This document shows positions 1-8,998 of a stretch of DNA of 64,000 nt, one piece after another. Made by a program: the position numbers and the translations under genes. Below the pieces are notes generated by a model, which worked only from the letters and a program-made list of their open reading frames with translations, searched no databases and was not told the origin of the DNA. This DNA is from an uncultured Paludibaculum sp. (GTDB lineage Bacteria; Acidobacteriota; Terriglobia; Bryobacterales; Bryobacteraceae): contig NZ_OY762269.1 in NCBI RefSeq assembly GCF_963665245.1, forward strand, positions 2,114,501 through 2,178,500. The letters run 5' to 3'. The first letter of the stretch is position 1; each line of letters begins with the position of its first letter.

Positions 1-1565
1 GCGATGGTGGGGAAGACGGGCAGAGTGGAGTTGTCCTTCATGTACTTCGGGAAGCCCAGCGTGGTGAGGTCGAAATTGGGCATCATCGGGTTCCTGGTGT
101 ATGTGGAGTAGGTAAGGCCGTAGCGAGCGGACCACAGGAAGCTGGGGCTCTGGGCGCGCGAGAACTCCACCACCATGGCGTGCGTGGTGCCCTTGTTCGG
201 GCCGTCATTGAACGTGAAGGCGGGGTTGCCGTCACCGAAGAGGTTCACCGGGGTGCCGACGCCGCGGTTGTAGCTGTAGCGGCCGGTGAGGCGGCTCTTA
301 TCACTGAAGTTGTGGTCGCCTTTGAGATTGGTCTGCTGCCCGGTGCTGAGGTTGATCCCTTGTTCATACCAGTTGTTGGTTTCGGTAAACGGCGCGCCGG
401 ACTGATTGGGCGTGGGGAAGTATTCCAGAGCCTTCAGCGCGATTGGGTCCATCATCGCTTTCGGCACGATGTTGCCGGCGAACGGCCTGCGCTCGATATT
501 GCCCGCCGCGTTGGTGAACGTATCGAACGGGTTGTAGATCGTCATCAACTGGCCCGAGGAATTGAATGTCTGCGAGAAGTTGCCGTCACGCTGCAGCAGC
601 GTTGGCCACGACGCGGTCTGCTCGGTCGGACTTTTGGACTTTGTGTACTCGTACGAAGCGAAGAAGAATGTCTTGTTCCTGACCACCGGGCCGCCAATGA
701 CCCCGCCGAGTTGATCGCGGCGGTAGTAGGGTCGGTCGCGGCCCGAACGATTGGAAAACCAGTTGTTCGAGTTCAGATCCGAGTGCCGCAGGAAATAGTA
801 ACCGGTGCCGTGATACTCATTGGTGCCGGATTTGGTCACCATATTCACGACCGCGCCCCCGGTCTGTCCATATTCGGCGCTGAAGAAATTCGTCTGCATC
901 TTGAACTCCTGCACCGCGTCGACCGACGGACTGAATTTCAAATCCGTGATGCCGGAGTTCTGCTCCACCGTCACGACGGTGACACCGTCCAGAAGGACGT
1001 CCGAAGTGGAGTTGCGCGAGCCGTTCGCGACGAAGTTGGTGTTTGCGTCGGAGTTGGCGCGTCCACCCGACCCTACGACGCCGGGTGTCATGTAGGTCAA
1101 GCCCATCGCGTTCCTGCCTATGTTGGGCAGCGAGAGAATGTATTTGTTTTCGATTACTTGGCCCAGATTGGAAATTGTGGTGTTTAGCAGAGCGGCGCTG
1201 GCGGTGACCTCGACGGCGGTGGCGATGTCACCCACCTGAAGTTGGATGTCCAGGGTTGCCTGCTGCTGAACGGCGAGGGTGAGGGCTGTCTGGACGTACT
1301 TGCGAAAGCCCTTAGCCTCGACGCTTACGTTGTAGAGGCCGGGCGGCAACGCGGCCAATTGGAATCGCCCGGAATCGTCCGCGATCGCGGAGTGTGTAAC
1401 GTTCCGTTCCGATTCGGTGATGACGATTCTGGCGGAGGGTATGGCCGCCCCGCTCGCATCGGTAACGGTGCCGCGAACCGCGGCGGTGAAGGACTGGGCG
1501 GACAGGGCAGCGGCAAAGAGAGCACAGACGAGGCTCAACCGCATACACTTTTGGTGACGGAGCAT
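1..1565 (-). CDS. TonB-dependent receptor, Oar-like (N-terminal part, cut by window edge)
   Basis: The minus strand is open from 1565 to the left edge, so the C-terminal beta-barrel is missing. The protein starts MLRHQKCMRLSLVC with a signal peptide. A carboxypeptidase-regulatory-like beta-sandwich follows (about residues 25-110, with the GTVTDASGAAIPSA motif), then a plug domain with LDGVTV, VQEFKMQTN and the GQTGGAVVNMVTKSGTN motif, and the first barrel strands. This architecture is typical of the large Acidobacteria family of outer-membrane receptors thought to import oligosaccharides or peptides; the substrate cannot be told. The start is supported by a GAGGGGAAGG ribosome-binding site about 5 bases upstream. 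A plausible promoter lies about 70 bases further up. Plus-strand open frames here are shadows. Confidence 0.9.
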   Translation of the reverse strand, partial: MLRHQKCMRLSLVCALFAAALSAQSFTAAVRGTVTDASGAAIPSARIVITESERNVTHSAIADDSGRFQLAALPPGLYNVSVEAKGFRKYVQTALTLAVQQQATLDIQLQVGDIATAVEVTASAALLNTTISNLGQVIENKYILSLPNIGRNAMGLTYMTPGVVGSGGRANSDANTNFVANGSRNSTSDVLLDGVTVVTVEQNSGITDLKFSPSVDAVQEFKMQTNFFSAEYGQTGGAVVNMVTKSGTNEYHGTGYYFLRHSDLNSNNWFSNRSGRDRPYYRRDQLGGVIGGPVVRNKTFFFASYEYTKSKSPTEQTASWPTLLQRDGNFSQTFNSSGQLMTIYNPFDTFTNAAGNIERRPFAGNIVPKAMMDPIALKALEYFPTPNQSGAPFTETNNWYEQGINLSTGQQTNLKGDHNFSDKSRLTGRYSYNRGVGTPVNLFGDGNPAFTFNDGPNKGTTHAMVVEFSRAQSPSFLWSARYGLTYSTYTRNPMMPNFDLTTLGFPKYMKDNSTLPVFPTI

Positions 1566-1634
1566 GGCACCTTCCCCTCGGCAATGTCGCGACCGCGGAG
1601 CGCGATTCCTCAGGCGCTCAGTCGCATTGAATAC

Positions 1635-1663
1635 CTTATGTCATTGGGGTACATAAATGTCAA
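1635..1663 (-). promoter_or_regulatory. Sigma-70-like promoter for the TonB receptor
   Basis: On the minus strand a perfect TTGACA (1663-1658) is followed by a 17-base spacer and CATAAG (1640-1635, 4 of 6 matches to TATAAT). This would give a leader of about 60 bases before the ATG at 1565. Prediction from sequence only. Confidence 0.5.
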
Positions 1664-2013
1664 GGATAAACGAGCTAATGTATCTCGGATATCTTTCTGG
1701 CCACCTCAATTCACAGAGACCCTGGCCCCTTGGGCTGGGGGAGCGCGACAATGAAGCGAATGGGACAGATCGAGGATGTTCAGCGTAAGGCAATGCAATG
1801 GAAGATCTTGCACGCCAGTGTAGCGGAATCACCCGTGTGAATCAGCGGATTGTGCGATGGGAGGGACGCTGGATTCGGGCGCGTTTCCCCGGCCGTCGAG
1901 TCGCGGGTAACGTAAGCCATATGACAGACACGAGGCCCTTGTCACAACCTGGGGAGCCGGGTATCAGCTATCTCACCGCTGAGGAGTGCGCCTGACAATG
2001 CGCGTAATCAAAT
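1664..2013. other. Intergenic region, no gene seen
   Basis: Between the receptor promoter and the xylB terminator no open frame has a ribosome-binding site or a recognisable product. The short frames present look like chance. Confidence 0.6.
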
Positions 2014-2051
2014 GCAAAACGGGCGGCAATCCCGCTCAGGACAGCCGCCCG
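2014..2051 (-). terminator. Rho-independent terminator after xylB
   Basis: A perfect 8-bp stem (2020-2027 with 2044-2051) and 16-base loop lie 20 bases past the xylB stop. On the minus strand the stem is followed by TTTTGC. Confidence 0.75.
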
Positions 2052-2070
2052 CTTCTCGACTTTCCGAACT

Positions 2071-3567
2071 CTATGCCAACTGGTGAATCAATCCGTAAAC
2101 CGGCTTCAGCGTCGGATACAGCACGCTGAATACCTCATACCCACGGTCGTACGCTGCCGACTCATGCACGCTTGGGATCAGGCAGTCCTTCTCTTTCACG
2201 GCCACTTCGCAGACCTCTTCGATGCTCTTGTACTCGCCCGCCGAGGCCAGGGCCAGCAGCGCCGCACCATACGCCGAACCTTCCGAATTCTCCAACGTCG
2301 AAATGCCGCGCCGGAAAATGTCGGCCAGCATCTGCCGCCAGAACAGGCTCTTGGCTCCGCCACCCGACGCCCGCACGGCGTTCACCTCCACGCCCATGCC
2401 TTCGATCACACCCAGGCAATCCTTGAGGCTGTAGCTGACGCCCTCGATGATCGAGCGCACCATGTCCCCGCGGCCGTGCTTGGCCGTCAGGCCGATCCAG
2501 CCGCCGCGCGCAATCGGATCCAGGTGCGGCGTACGCTCGCCCATCAGGTAAGGCAGCCAGTACAGCCCGTGCGACAGCGGCGGAGCCTGCTGCGCCTCGG
2601 CCAGCAGGGCGTCGTAGTCCATGCCTGTCGTGAAATGATTCCGGAACCATTGCAGGCTCAGGCCCGCGCCCTGCGTCACGCCCATGACGTGCCACTTACC
2701 GCGCACTGCGTGGCAGAACGTGTGTACCCGGCCGGTCGGGTCGTATTGCGGCCGGTCGAGATACGCGAACACCACGCCGGAGGTGCCAATCGTACAGGAC
2801 GCCACGCCGCTCTTCACGATGCCGTTGCCAATGCCGCTGGCGGCCTGATCGCCGGCGCCGCCCACGACGGGGGTGCCTTCCTTCAGGCCCGTGGCTTTGG
2901 CCGCCGCTTTGCTGATCGCTCCGGTGACATCCGCTGATTCCTTCACTTCCGGCAGCAGAGACGAATCCAACTTGAGCCGCTCCATCATCGGAGCCGACCA
3001 GCGGCGTGTCACCACGTCGAGCAAGCCCGTGCCCGACGCGTCGCTCACTTCCGTCGCGTGCTCGCCCGTCAACTTGAACCGGACATAGTCCTTCGGCAGC
3101 AGCATCTTCTTCGCTTTTTCGAAGTTCGCCGGTTCGTTGTCGCGCACCCACAGCAACTTCGGCAGCGTAAACCCGGTCAGCATCGGGTTCGCGGTGTGCG
3201 CCACCACATTCGCCTTGCCAACGGTCTGGTGGATGAAGTCCACCTGCGGCTGGCTGCGCTGGTCGCACCAGATCAAGGCTGGCCGCACCACCTCGTTGTT
3301 CGCGTCCAGCAGTACGAGCCCGTGCATCTGGCCGGACAGTCCGACTGCCTTCACTTCGGCGCCCGACACTCCGGCTTCCTTCAGTACACCCTGCACGGCC
3401 TTCTGTGCGGCGCTCCACCAATCCTCAGGACACTGCTCGGCCCACAAGGGCCGCTCCATCTTCATCTCTTCATGCGGCGCCGTGAAGCCTGCCTTCACCT
3501 TGCCTTGCGCATCCACCAACAGGGCGCGGCTGCCGCCCGTGCCGATATCAATTCCAAGCCAATACAT
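2071..3567 (-). CDS. xylB: Xylulokinase
   Basis: FGGY-family carbohydrate kinase that phosphorylates D-xylulose with ATP to xylulose 5-phosphate in the cytoplasm, feeding the pentose phosphate pathway. The 498-residue length matches the family. The N-terminal phosphate-binding motif DIGTGGSR is at residues 6-13, the xylulokinase motif GLSGQMHGLVLLD at about 80-92, and WCDQRS follows. The C-terminal half carries the second ATPase-fold motifs, including GGGAKSLFWRQM. It lies 16 bases downstream of a ROK sugar kinase on the same strand, so the two are probably co-transcribed. An AAAGGA ribosome-binding site precedes the ATG, and a terminator follows the gene. The assignment to xylulokinase rather than another FGGY kinase is strong. 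Confidence 0.92.
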   Translation of the reverse strand: MYWLGIDIGTGGSRALLVDAQGKVKAGFTAPHEEMKMERPLWAEQCPEDWWSAAQKAVQGVLKEAGVSGAEVKAVGLSGQMHGLVLLDANNEVVRPALIWCDQRSQPQVDFIHQTVGKANVVAHTANPMLTGFTLPKLLWVRDNEPANFEKAKKMLLPKDYVRFKLTGEHATEVSDASGTGLLDVVTRRWSAPMMERLKLDSSLLPEVKESADVTGAISKAAAKATGLKEGTPVVGGAGDQAASGIGNGIVKSGVASCTIGTSGVVFAYLDRPQYDPTGRVHTFCHAVRGKWHVMGVTQGAGLSLQWFRNHFTTGMDYDALLAEAQQAPPLSHGLYWLPYLMGERTPHLDPIARGGWIGLTAKHGRGDMVRSIIEGVSYSLKDCLGVIEGMGVEVNAVRASGGGAKSLFWRQMLADIFRRGISTLENSEGSAYGAALLALASAGEYKSIEEVCEVAVKEKDCLIPSVHESAAYDRGYEVFSVLYPTLKPVYGLIHQLA

Positions 3568-3583
3568 AGTGATGAGTCCTTTG

Positions 3584-4540
3584 CTAAATCTCCACTTGCT
3601 TCAGCTCACCCGAGCACTGAAATGGCAGGCAGGCCGCGCCATACAATCCTGCCTCGCCGCCAAGGGTTGCTCTCTCGATCCTTGTCTTCGTGTTGCGGTA
3701 GGTGAAGCTGCGCTTTTCCACTTCCCGGAAAATCGCCGGGGCGAACAAATCCCATGCCGGCAGCGGACCGCCGCTCAGCAGATACAACGGGAAATTGAAA
3801 ATGTTGACCAGGTTCCCAATAGCGATGCCGAGGGCCGTGCCCATCAGTTCAAAGACGTGGCGCGCCTTCCTGGCGTCCTCCCCTTCGCCCATGGCGATCT
3901 GGTACACGTCCTTGGAACTCGGATTCTCACCGAGATGCAGTAACCGCCCCATGGAGGCGACCGCGGTAGCCGAGGCGTGTTTTTCCAGGCAGCCCTCATT
4001 GCCGCAGCCGCACGGATTTCCGCCGGGGATCACCGTCATGTGGCCCAGTTCGGCTGCCATGCCCACGAAGCCGTGCAGAATCCGCCCACCCGAGATGATT
4101 CCGCCGCCGATGCCCGTGCCCAGCGTCAGCAGCACCAGGTCGTCCACATCCTGGCCCGCGCCCAGCCACTTCTCCCCTAGCGCTGCCGCATTCGCGTCGT
4201 TCTCCAAAATCACAGGCTTGCCCAGTCTCTCGCTCAAATCATCGCGGAGAGGGAAGCCGTCAAAGGCCGGCAGGTTGTTCGAGCCCACGATGAGGCCCTT
4301 CTTGATCTCGATGAAGCCGGGCACGGCGACGCCGATGCCCGCCAGTCGCTCCGGCCCAAACTCATCGCGCAACGCCCGGATAGCCGTGACGATGTCTTCG
4401 ATCACCGCATCGCGGCCCTCTCGCAGGTTGGTCTTCCCGGAGATCTTGCCCAGCTGTTTTCCGTCGGAATCGATGGCCGACGCCCGGAGATTTGTGCCCC
4501 CCAGGTCGACTCCTATCGAGTAGCGGTTTGTCGTCCCCAT
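3584..4540 (-). CDS. ROK-family sugar kinase, probably glucokinase
   Basis: A 318-residue ROK kinase (repressor, ORF, kinase family) expected to phosphorylate glucose or a related hexose with ATP. The phosphate-binding loop DLGGTNLRA is at residues 12-20, the catalytic-Asp motif ENDAN at 113-117, and the GTGIGGG loop at about 141-147. ELGHMTV and the zinc-binding CGCGNEGC (177-184) follow. There is no N-terminal helix-turn-helix, so it is a kinase and not a ROK repressor. The frame stays open upstream, but the ATG at 4540 directly precedes the conserved fold and upstream codons run into the noncoding gap, so this start is chosen. It lies between the oligopeptidase and xylB on one strand. The hexose specificity is inferred. 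Confidence 0.88.
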   Translation of the reverse strand: MGTTNRYSIGVDLGGTNLRASAIDSDGKQLGKISGKTNLREGRDAVIEDIVTAIRALRDEFGPERLAGIGVAVPGFIEIKKGLIVGSNNLPAFDGFPLRDDLSERLGKPVILENDANAAALGEKWLGAGQDVDDLVLLTLGTGIGGGIISGGRILHGFVGMAAELGHMTVIPGGNPCGCGNEGCLEKHASATAVASMGRLLHLGENPSSKDVYQIAMGEGEDARKARHVFELMGTALGIAIGNLVNIFNFPLYLLSGGPLPAWDLFAPAIFREVEKRSFTYRNTKTRIERATLGGEAGLYGAACLPFQCSGELKQVEI

Positions 4541-4596
4541 GAAGCCGCATGATAACAAACTCGATGGTCCGAATTTACTCCAACCGTCGATTTCCG

Positions 4597-6732
4597 CTAC
4601 TTTGAGGCACTCTGCCCCGTTGCGCCCAGCGCCTTCAACAGGAATGCGTAGTCGAATGCCGTGTCCTTGAACCGCTCGTACCGGCCCGAAGCCCCAAAGT
4701 GGCCCGCACCCATGTTCGTCTTCAGCAGCAGCAAGTTGGATCCCTTCTTCATGGTCCGCAGCTTCGCCACCCACTTGGCCGGCTCCCAATAGCTCACGCG
4801 CGGATCGTTCAGGCCGGCCGTCACCAGCATGTTCGGATACACCTGACGCTCCACGTTGTCGTAGGGAGAGTACGTCCGCATGTAACTGTAGTATTTCGGA
4901 TCTTCCGGGTTGCCCCATTCCTCATACTCTCCAACCGTCAGGGGCAGGGAAGCGTCCATCATCGTGCTCAACATATCCACGAACGGCACCTTGGCCACCA
5001 CCGCACCGAACAGATCCGGCCGCAGGTTGACTACCGCACCCATCAGAAGTCCACCGGCGCTGCCACCCAGGATGCCCAGCTTCTTCGGCTGCGTATACCG
5101 GCGCGCAATCAGCATCTGAGCCGCCGCAATGAAGTCGGTGAACGTGCGCTGCTTATTCAGCATCCGCCCGGCCTCGTGCCACGGTTTGCCCAGATCTCCG
5201 CCGCCTCGAATGTGCGCGATCGCGTAAACGAACCCACGATCCAGTAGCGAGATCCGTTCCACGCTGAACGTAGGATCCGAGGAGATCCCATAGGCGCCAT
5301 ATCCATAGAGAAGGCAGGGATTCGATCCGTCTTTCACCAGACCCTTGCGCGAAACCACCGAAATCGGGATCAGCGTCCCGTCGCTGGCCTTCCCCATGAT
5401 CCGCTCGCTGACGTAGTTCTCTTGTTTGAATCCACCCAGTACTGCCTGCTGCTTCACCAGCGTCCGCTGGCGGCTGTTCATGTCGTAGTCGAAGACCGAA
5501 GGCGGTGTCACCAGGCTGGTGTAGCTGAACCGCAGCACCGTGGTGTTGTACTCAAACCCTCCGCCGCCCGCCAGGGTGTAGTCCGGTTCCGGCATCGAAA
5601 CGAGGTGCTCCTGGCCGTCGGAGAATCGCCGCACCAGCAGCCGCAACAGGCCCTGTGCCCGCTCCGTCACCACCAGGTGATCCGCGTACGTGTCCACATC
5701 TTCCAGCGTTACGTCGGGCCGCGCCGCGATGATCTCCTTCCGCGTCTGGGGCTGTGCAATGGGTGCCTCCATCAGGCGGAACGTCTTGGCACCCTCACTG
5801 GTGCGCACGTACCAGTTCTGCCCGTGGTCCGTAACCTGATACTCGACATCCTGGATGCGCTCATACAGCCGCGTGAACTGCCCCGCTGGCTGGTCTGCCC
5901 GCAGGTACCAGACCTCCGAGGTCGTCTGGCTGTCACAGTCGATTAGCAGGTATTGCCGGCTCCGCGTTTTGTTGATCGTGACTTCAAACCGTTCATCTGG
6001 CTCGTGGAACACTTCTGCGTCCGCGGCTGCCGAACCCAACGTATGCCGAAAGACCTTGAAGGGGCGCTTTGACTCGTTCAGCACGTTGTAAAACAAGGTC
6101 TTGTTGTCGGCGCCCCACTCCACGCTGTAGTAGGCGTTCCGGATCTGGTCGGGCAACAGCTTTCCAGTCGTCAGGTCCTTCACCTGCACCGTGAACGTCT
6201 CGTCTCCCGCGGTATCCGTGGCATAGGCCAGCAGTTTCTGGTCGGGACTCACCACAAACGCGCCCACCTGGAAGTACTTCTGGCCGGCCCCCAGGACGTT
6301 GCCGTCCAACAGCACTTCCTCGGGGCCGCCGGCGCCTTTCCGTCGCAGATACACCGGATACTGCTTCCCCTTCTGTGTTCGTGTGAAGTAGAAGTACTCG
6401 CCCCGCTGCACCGGCGCCGACGTGTCGTCTTCCTGAATGCGCCCCACAATTTCCTTGTAGAGCTGATCCTGAAGCGCCTTCGTATCCGCCATTTGCGCTT
6501 CGGTGTACTTGTTCTCAGCGTTCAGATAGGAGAGGACGTCCGGATTTGACCGGTCGCGCAGCCAGAAATAGTTGTCCGTGCGATGGTCGCCATGCTTTTC
6601 CAGCACCTTCGGGACAGCCTTCAACGTCGGGGGCTGCAATTCCACGGTTTGGGCAATAGTTGACATAGGTGAAAAAAGGCTCATCCAGAGCGCGGCGGCG
6701 CCGCAGCGGGAGAGAATTCCCATAGTCTCCAT
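4597..6732 (-). CDS. ptrB: Oligopeptidase B (S9A serine peptidase), exported
   Basis: Prolyl-oligopeptidase-family serine peptidase. The C-terminal hydrolase domain matches oligopeptidase B closely: GGSAGGLLMGAV with the nucleophile Ser at about 558, then VPFVDMLSTMMD and EEWGNPEDP. The catalytic Asp in LNDPRVS is at about 643 and the His in GAGHFGASG at about 678. The N-terminal part is the seven-bladed propeller, starting with the RTDNYFWLRDRSNPDVL segment. Oligopeptidase B cleaves short peptides after basic residues. A signal-peptide-like start (MGILSRCGAAALWMSL...) suggests periplasmic location. Several in-frame ATGs exist (6771, 6732, 6723); 6732 is chosen because GGGGAG lies about 10 bases upstream. 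It may be the first gene of a unit with the ROK kinase and xylB. Confidence 0.88.
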   Translation of the reverse strand: METMGILSRCGAAALWMSLFSPMSTIAQTVELQPPTLKAVPKVLEKHGDHRTDNYFWLRDRSNPDVLSYLNAENKYTEAQMADTKALQDQLYKEIVGRIQEDDTSAPVQRGEYFYFTRTQKGKQYPVYLRRKGAGGPEEVLLDGNVLGAGQKYFQVGAFVVSPDQKLLAYATDTAGDETFTVQVKDLTTGKLLPDQIRNAYYSVEWGADNKTLFYNVLNESKRPFKVFRHTLGSAAADAEVFHEPDERFEVTINKTRSRQYLLIDCDSQTTSEVWYLRADQPAGQFTRLYERIQDVEYQVTDHGQNWYVRTSEGAKTFRLMEAPIAQPQTRKEIIAARPDVTLEDVDTYADHLVVTERAQGLLRLLVRRFSDGQEHLVSMPEPDYTLAGGGGFEYNTTVLRFSYTSLVTPPSVFDYDMNSRQRTLVKQQAVLGGFKQENYVSERIMGKASDGTLIPISVVSRKGLVKDGSNPCLLYGYGAYGISSDPTFSVERISLLDRGFVYAIAHIRGGGDLGKPWHEAGRMLNKQRTFTDFIAAAQMLIARRYTQPKKLGILGGSAGGLLMGAVVNLRPDLFGAVVAKVPFVDMLSTMMDASLPLTVGEYEEWGNPEDPKYYSYMRTYSPYDNVERQVYPNMLVTAGLNDPRVSYWEPAKWVAKLRTMKKGSNLLLLKTNMGAGHFGASGRYERFKDTAFDYAFLLKALGATGQSASK

Positions 6733-6850
6733 GATCGCATTGCTCCCCATGGCCTGATGGCCGTAACCCAATGACCGGTTTCGGCTGGCTAGTCACCGCG
6801 TCGAGTTAAAATTCACTTAGATTGGAGTCATCCTCTTGCGTCGCGTCGAG

Positions 6851-7020
6851 AATTAGGATTGAATACAAGCAGGTCCTAATTACTGCTTTAACGAGTATGA
6901 GTGTCGGGCGCAAAGCCCGCATGCTCCTAGGACGAAGTCGGCATACACCCCTCCGAATGCCGACTTCATCAATAAGCGGCCCGGCGATCCTCCTCCTCTG
7001 CCGGGCCGTTTTTCTTTTTT
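6851..7020 (+). ncRNA. Candidate structured small RNA with CCUCC loops
   Basis: No protein is supported here, yet the plus strand holds a series of hairpins ending in a strong terminator. Stem 1 is 6851-6858 with 6874-6881 (8 bp perfect). Stem 2 is 6905-6909 with 6915-6919. Stem 3 is 6934-6944 with 6957-6967 (11 bp perfect, 12-base loop). The terminator stem is 6977-6985 with 7000-7008 (9 bp perfect). The loop of stem 3 contains CCCCTCC (6948-6954) and the terminator loop CCTCCTCCTCT (6989-6999). Both can pair with Shine-Dalgarno sequences. The neighbours are a divergent gene on the left and a convergent gene on the right, so the terminator cannot belong to a flanking gene. The 5' end is a guess; no convincing promoter was found. 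Confidence 0.45.
6977..7020 (+). terminator. Strong rho-independent terminator, plus strand
   Basis: A perfect 9-bp GC-rich stem (6977-6985 with 7000-7008) and 14-base loop are followed by a 12-base T-rich run (7009-7020, one C). The T run overlaps the stop codon of the convergent gene. On the minus strand no T run follows the hairpin, so the direction is plus. Confidence 0.85.
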
Positions 7021-8914
7021 AGGGCATGGCGTCCAACCCCACCTGATGTAGTAACTCCTTGAACCTCGGTTCATCCCGCAGCGGCCGGAGCCGCGGATCC
7101 ACTTTGATCCAGATCACCTGGCTCTCCCTCACCTTGATAGCCTCGGCCAGCGTCTCCAGAGCCTTCTGTTTCTCGCCCATCATGGAGTAGGTCCGCGCCA
7201 AGTCCATATGGTCTTCGTGGCCTAGTCTCACCTCTGCCTCAATCGCAGGCAAACTCCGCTTCGCCGCTTCGACATCACCGGCGAAGTAGGCCTGCAAGCC
7301 GGTGAGCGGACGCTTCGGATCTCCTCCGTGCATCTCCATCGATTTCCGCATCGCTTCTTCCGCTTCCTTGTGCCGGCCGGCGAAACCCAGTGCCATGCCC
7401 AGGTCCCAGTACATGTCCGGATGGATGTTCTTTAGCTCCAATGTGCGCTTGTACTGGGTCACCGCATCTTCGTACCGTCCATCCACTTGCAGTGCATAGG
7501 CATACGAGAAGTTGATGAACGAAGCCAGAGGATCCAGTTCCAACGCCTTCCGGTACTCCACCCGGCACTCCTTCATTCGCCCCTCGGGCAGCAGCACCGC
7601 CGCCGCATACATTCCATGCGCCACTGCTGAACCGTCGTCGATCTCGATTGCGCGCCGCGCTTCCGCCTCGGCTTCCCGCCACTTCCAGTCGTGAAAGGCC
7701 AGCGTCAGCCCGAGCGCCGAATGCGCATCCGCCAACGTCGGATCCAGCGCAATCGCCCGCTCCGCCGTCCTCCGGGCGTTCGGCCAGGCCACGTCCGCCG
7801 GCAGTGAGTTGTAGTAACCGAGCATCGAATACGTCGACGACAACCCCGCCAGCGCCGGAGCGTAATCCGGATCCAGTTTCAGGCACTCCTCGAAGTATTC
7901 AATACTCTTCTGCAGGCCCTGCCGCGAGTACAGATTCGCCTGGTACTTCCCCTTTAGGAACGCGTTGTACGCTTCGATACTGGACGTGGTTCGCTTGCTT
8001 GCGTTTGTGGCCGCCGGACCCACCTGCACCCGCAGCGCGTTCGCAATCGACTGTGCGATCTCATCCTGGACCGCGAAGACGTCTTTCATCGGCCGGTCGT
8101 AAGTCTGTGACCATACCGACGACCCGTCTTTGGGATTCGCCAGCCGTGCCGTCACCCGGAGCCGTTCGCCCTGTCGCCGCACGCTGCCTTCCAAAACCAT
8201 CGAAGCATTGACTCGCCCGGCCACCTCGTCCAGTCCGGCATCCCGGCCCTTGAACTGCGCCATCACGGTACGCGAGATCACCTTCAGGCCCTTGACCTGA
8301 GCCAAACGGTCCATGATCTCCTCGGTCAGGCCCTGGCTGAAGTACTCGTTTTCGGCCACGCCGCCCACATTCGCAAACGGCAACACCGCCACGGTGGCCA
8401 GCGGAGCCTCCCGCACCCGTCGCATGTACGAGGTCTGCCAATACCCCAACCCGATCCCAATCGCAGCGAGCCCGGCGAGAATCCCGACAAGCCGCCAACC
8501 CTTGGGCATGGGGGACGACTCCACCTGTATCGTCACCGGCTGCTTCGCGGCGGGCTGTGCCGCGACCGCCGCCACGCGTTTTCCGAATGTTGGAACATAC
8601 CCTCCCTTGGGTAGTTCAATTCGTACTTCTTCGTCCTTGCCGGCGGCCGAGTAGTACTCCTCCAGCCGGCTCCTCAACCGCCGTGCCTCCACCCGGACAA
8701 TCGGGTCCGTCCTCGGGTCATATTCGGTGCTCCGCTGGAAGACCTCCACGCCCAGCACGGACTCCTTCAAACGGTCCGTTTCCCCGCCCAAAGTTCGTTC
8801 CACAAGGTAAGTCAGGAACGACGACAACCGGCCGGCGCCCGCGAAACCCGCGCTTTCCACAATCCGCCCCAGCGCCTCGCGGACTTCCTGCGTTGTCGGC
8901 TGTTGTTCTGTCAT
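7019..8914 (-). CDS. TolB-like / TPR membrane protein
   Basis: A 631-residue protein. Residues 1-110 form a conserved module common in front of Acidobacteria TPR proteins; it ends in IELPKGGYVPTF, which recalls the end of winged-helix modules, although I cannot confirm DNA binding. One transmembrane helix is at about 141-160. Residues 172-300 are a TolB N-terminal/FlgO-like domain (VAVLPFANVGG, FSQGLTEEI, VLEGSVRR, WSQTYDRP). From about 310 to the end there are at least six TPR repeats. The probable role is assembling protein partners at the membrane or signalling; no enzyme motif is seen. It is divergent from the acyltransferase gene 84 bases away. Its stop codon overlaps the T run of the opposite-strand terminator. 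Confidence 0.75.
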   Translation of the reverse strand: MTEQQPTTQEVREALGRIVESAGFAGAGRLSSFLTYLVERTLGGETDRLKESVLGVEVFQRSTEYDPRTDPIVRVEARRLRSRLEEYYSAAGKDEEVRIELPKGGYVPTFGKRVAAVAAQPAAKQPVTIQVESSPMPKGWRLVGILAGLAAIGIGLGYWQTSYMRRVREAPLATVAVLPFANVGGVAENEYFSQGLTEEIMDRLAQVKGLKVISRTVMAQFKGRDAGLDEVAGRVNASMVLEGSVRRQGERLRVTARLANPKDGSSVWSQTYDRPMKDVFAVQDEIAQSIANALRVQVGPAATNASKRTTSSIEAYNAFLKGKYQANLYSRQGLQKSIEYFEECLKLDPDYAPALAGLSSTYSMLGYYNSLPADVAWPNARRTAERAIALDPTLADAHSALGLTLAFHDWKWREAEAEARRAIEIDDGSAVAHGMYAAAVLLPEGRMKECRVEYRKALELDPLASFINFSYAYALQVDGRYEDAVTQYKRTLELKNIHPDMYWDLGMALGFAGRHKEAEEAMRKSMEMHGGDPKRPLTGLQAYFAGDVEAAKRSLPAIEAEVRLGHEDHMDLARTYSMMGEKQKALETLAEAIKVRESQVIWIKVDPRLRPLRDEPRFKELLHQVGLDAMP

Positions 8915-8998
8915 TTCAGTGGGTTACAGCTTGAGTATACCGTTAATCCTACCCTCCGCTACTCACGTTGATGGCTGTTTACACCTCACCATCGGTGC

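Noticed and set aside
180..1187. Plus-strand open frame of 335 codons
   Set aside because: It lies antisense to the TonB receptor, has no ribosome-binding site and reads as low-complexity R/V/G text.
2083..2937. Plus-strand open frame of 284 codons
   Set aside because: Shadow of xylB on the opposite strand.
6822..7022. Plus-strand open frame of 66 codons over the small-RNA candidate
   Set aside because: No ribosome-binding site, and the frame ends inside the terminator T run. The stems do not follow codon structure.
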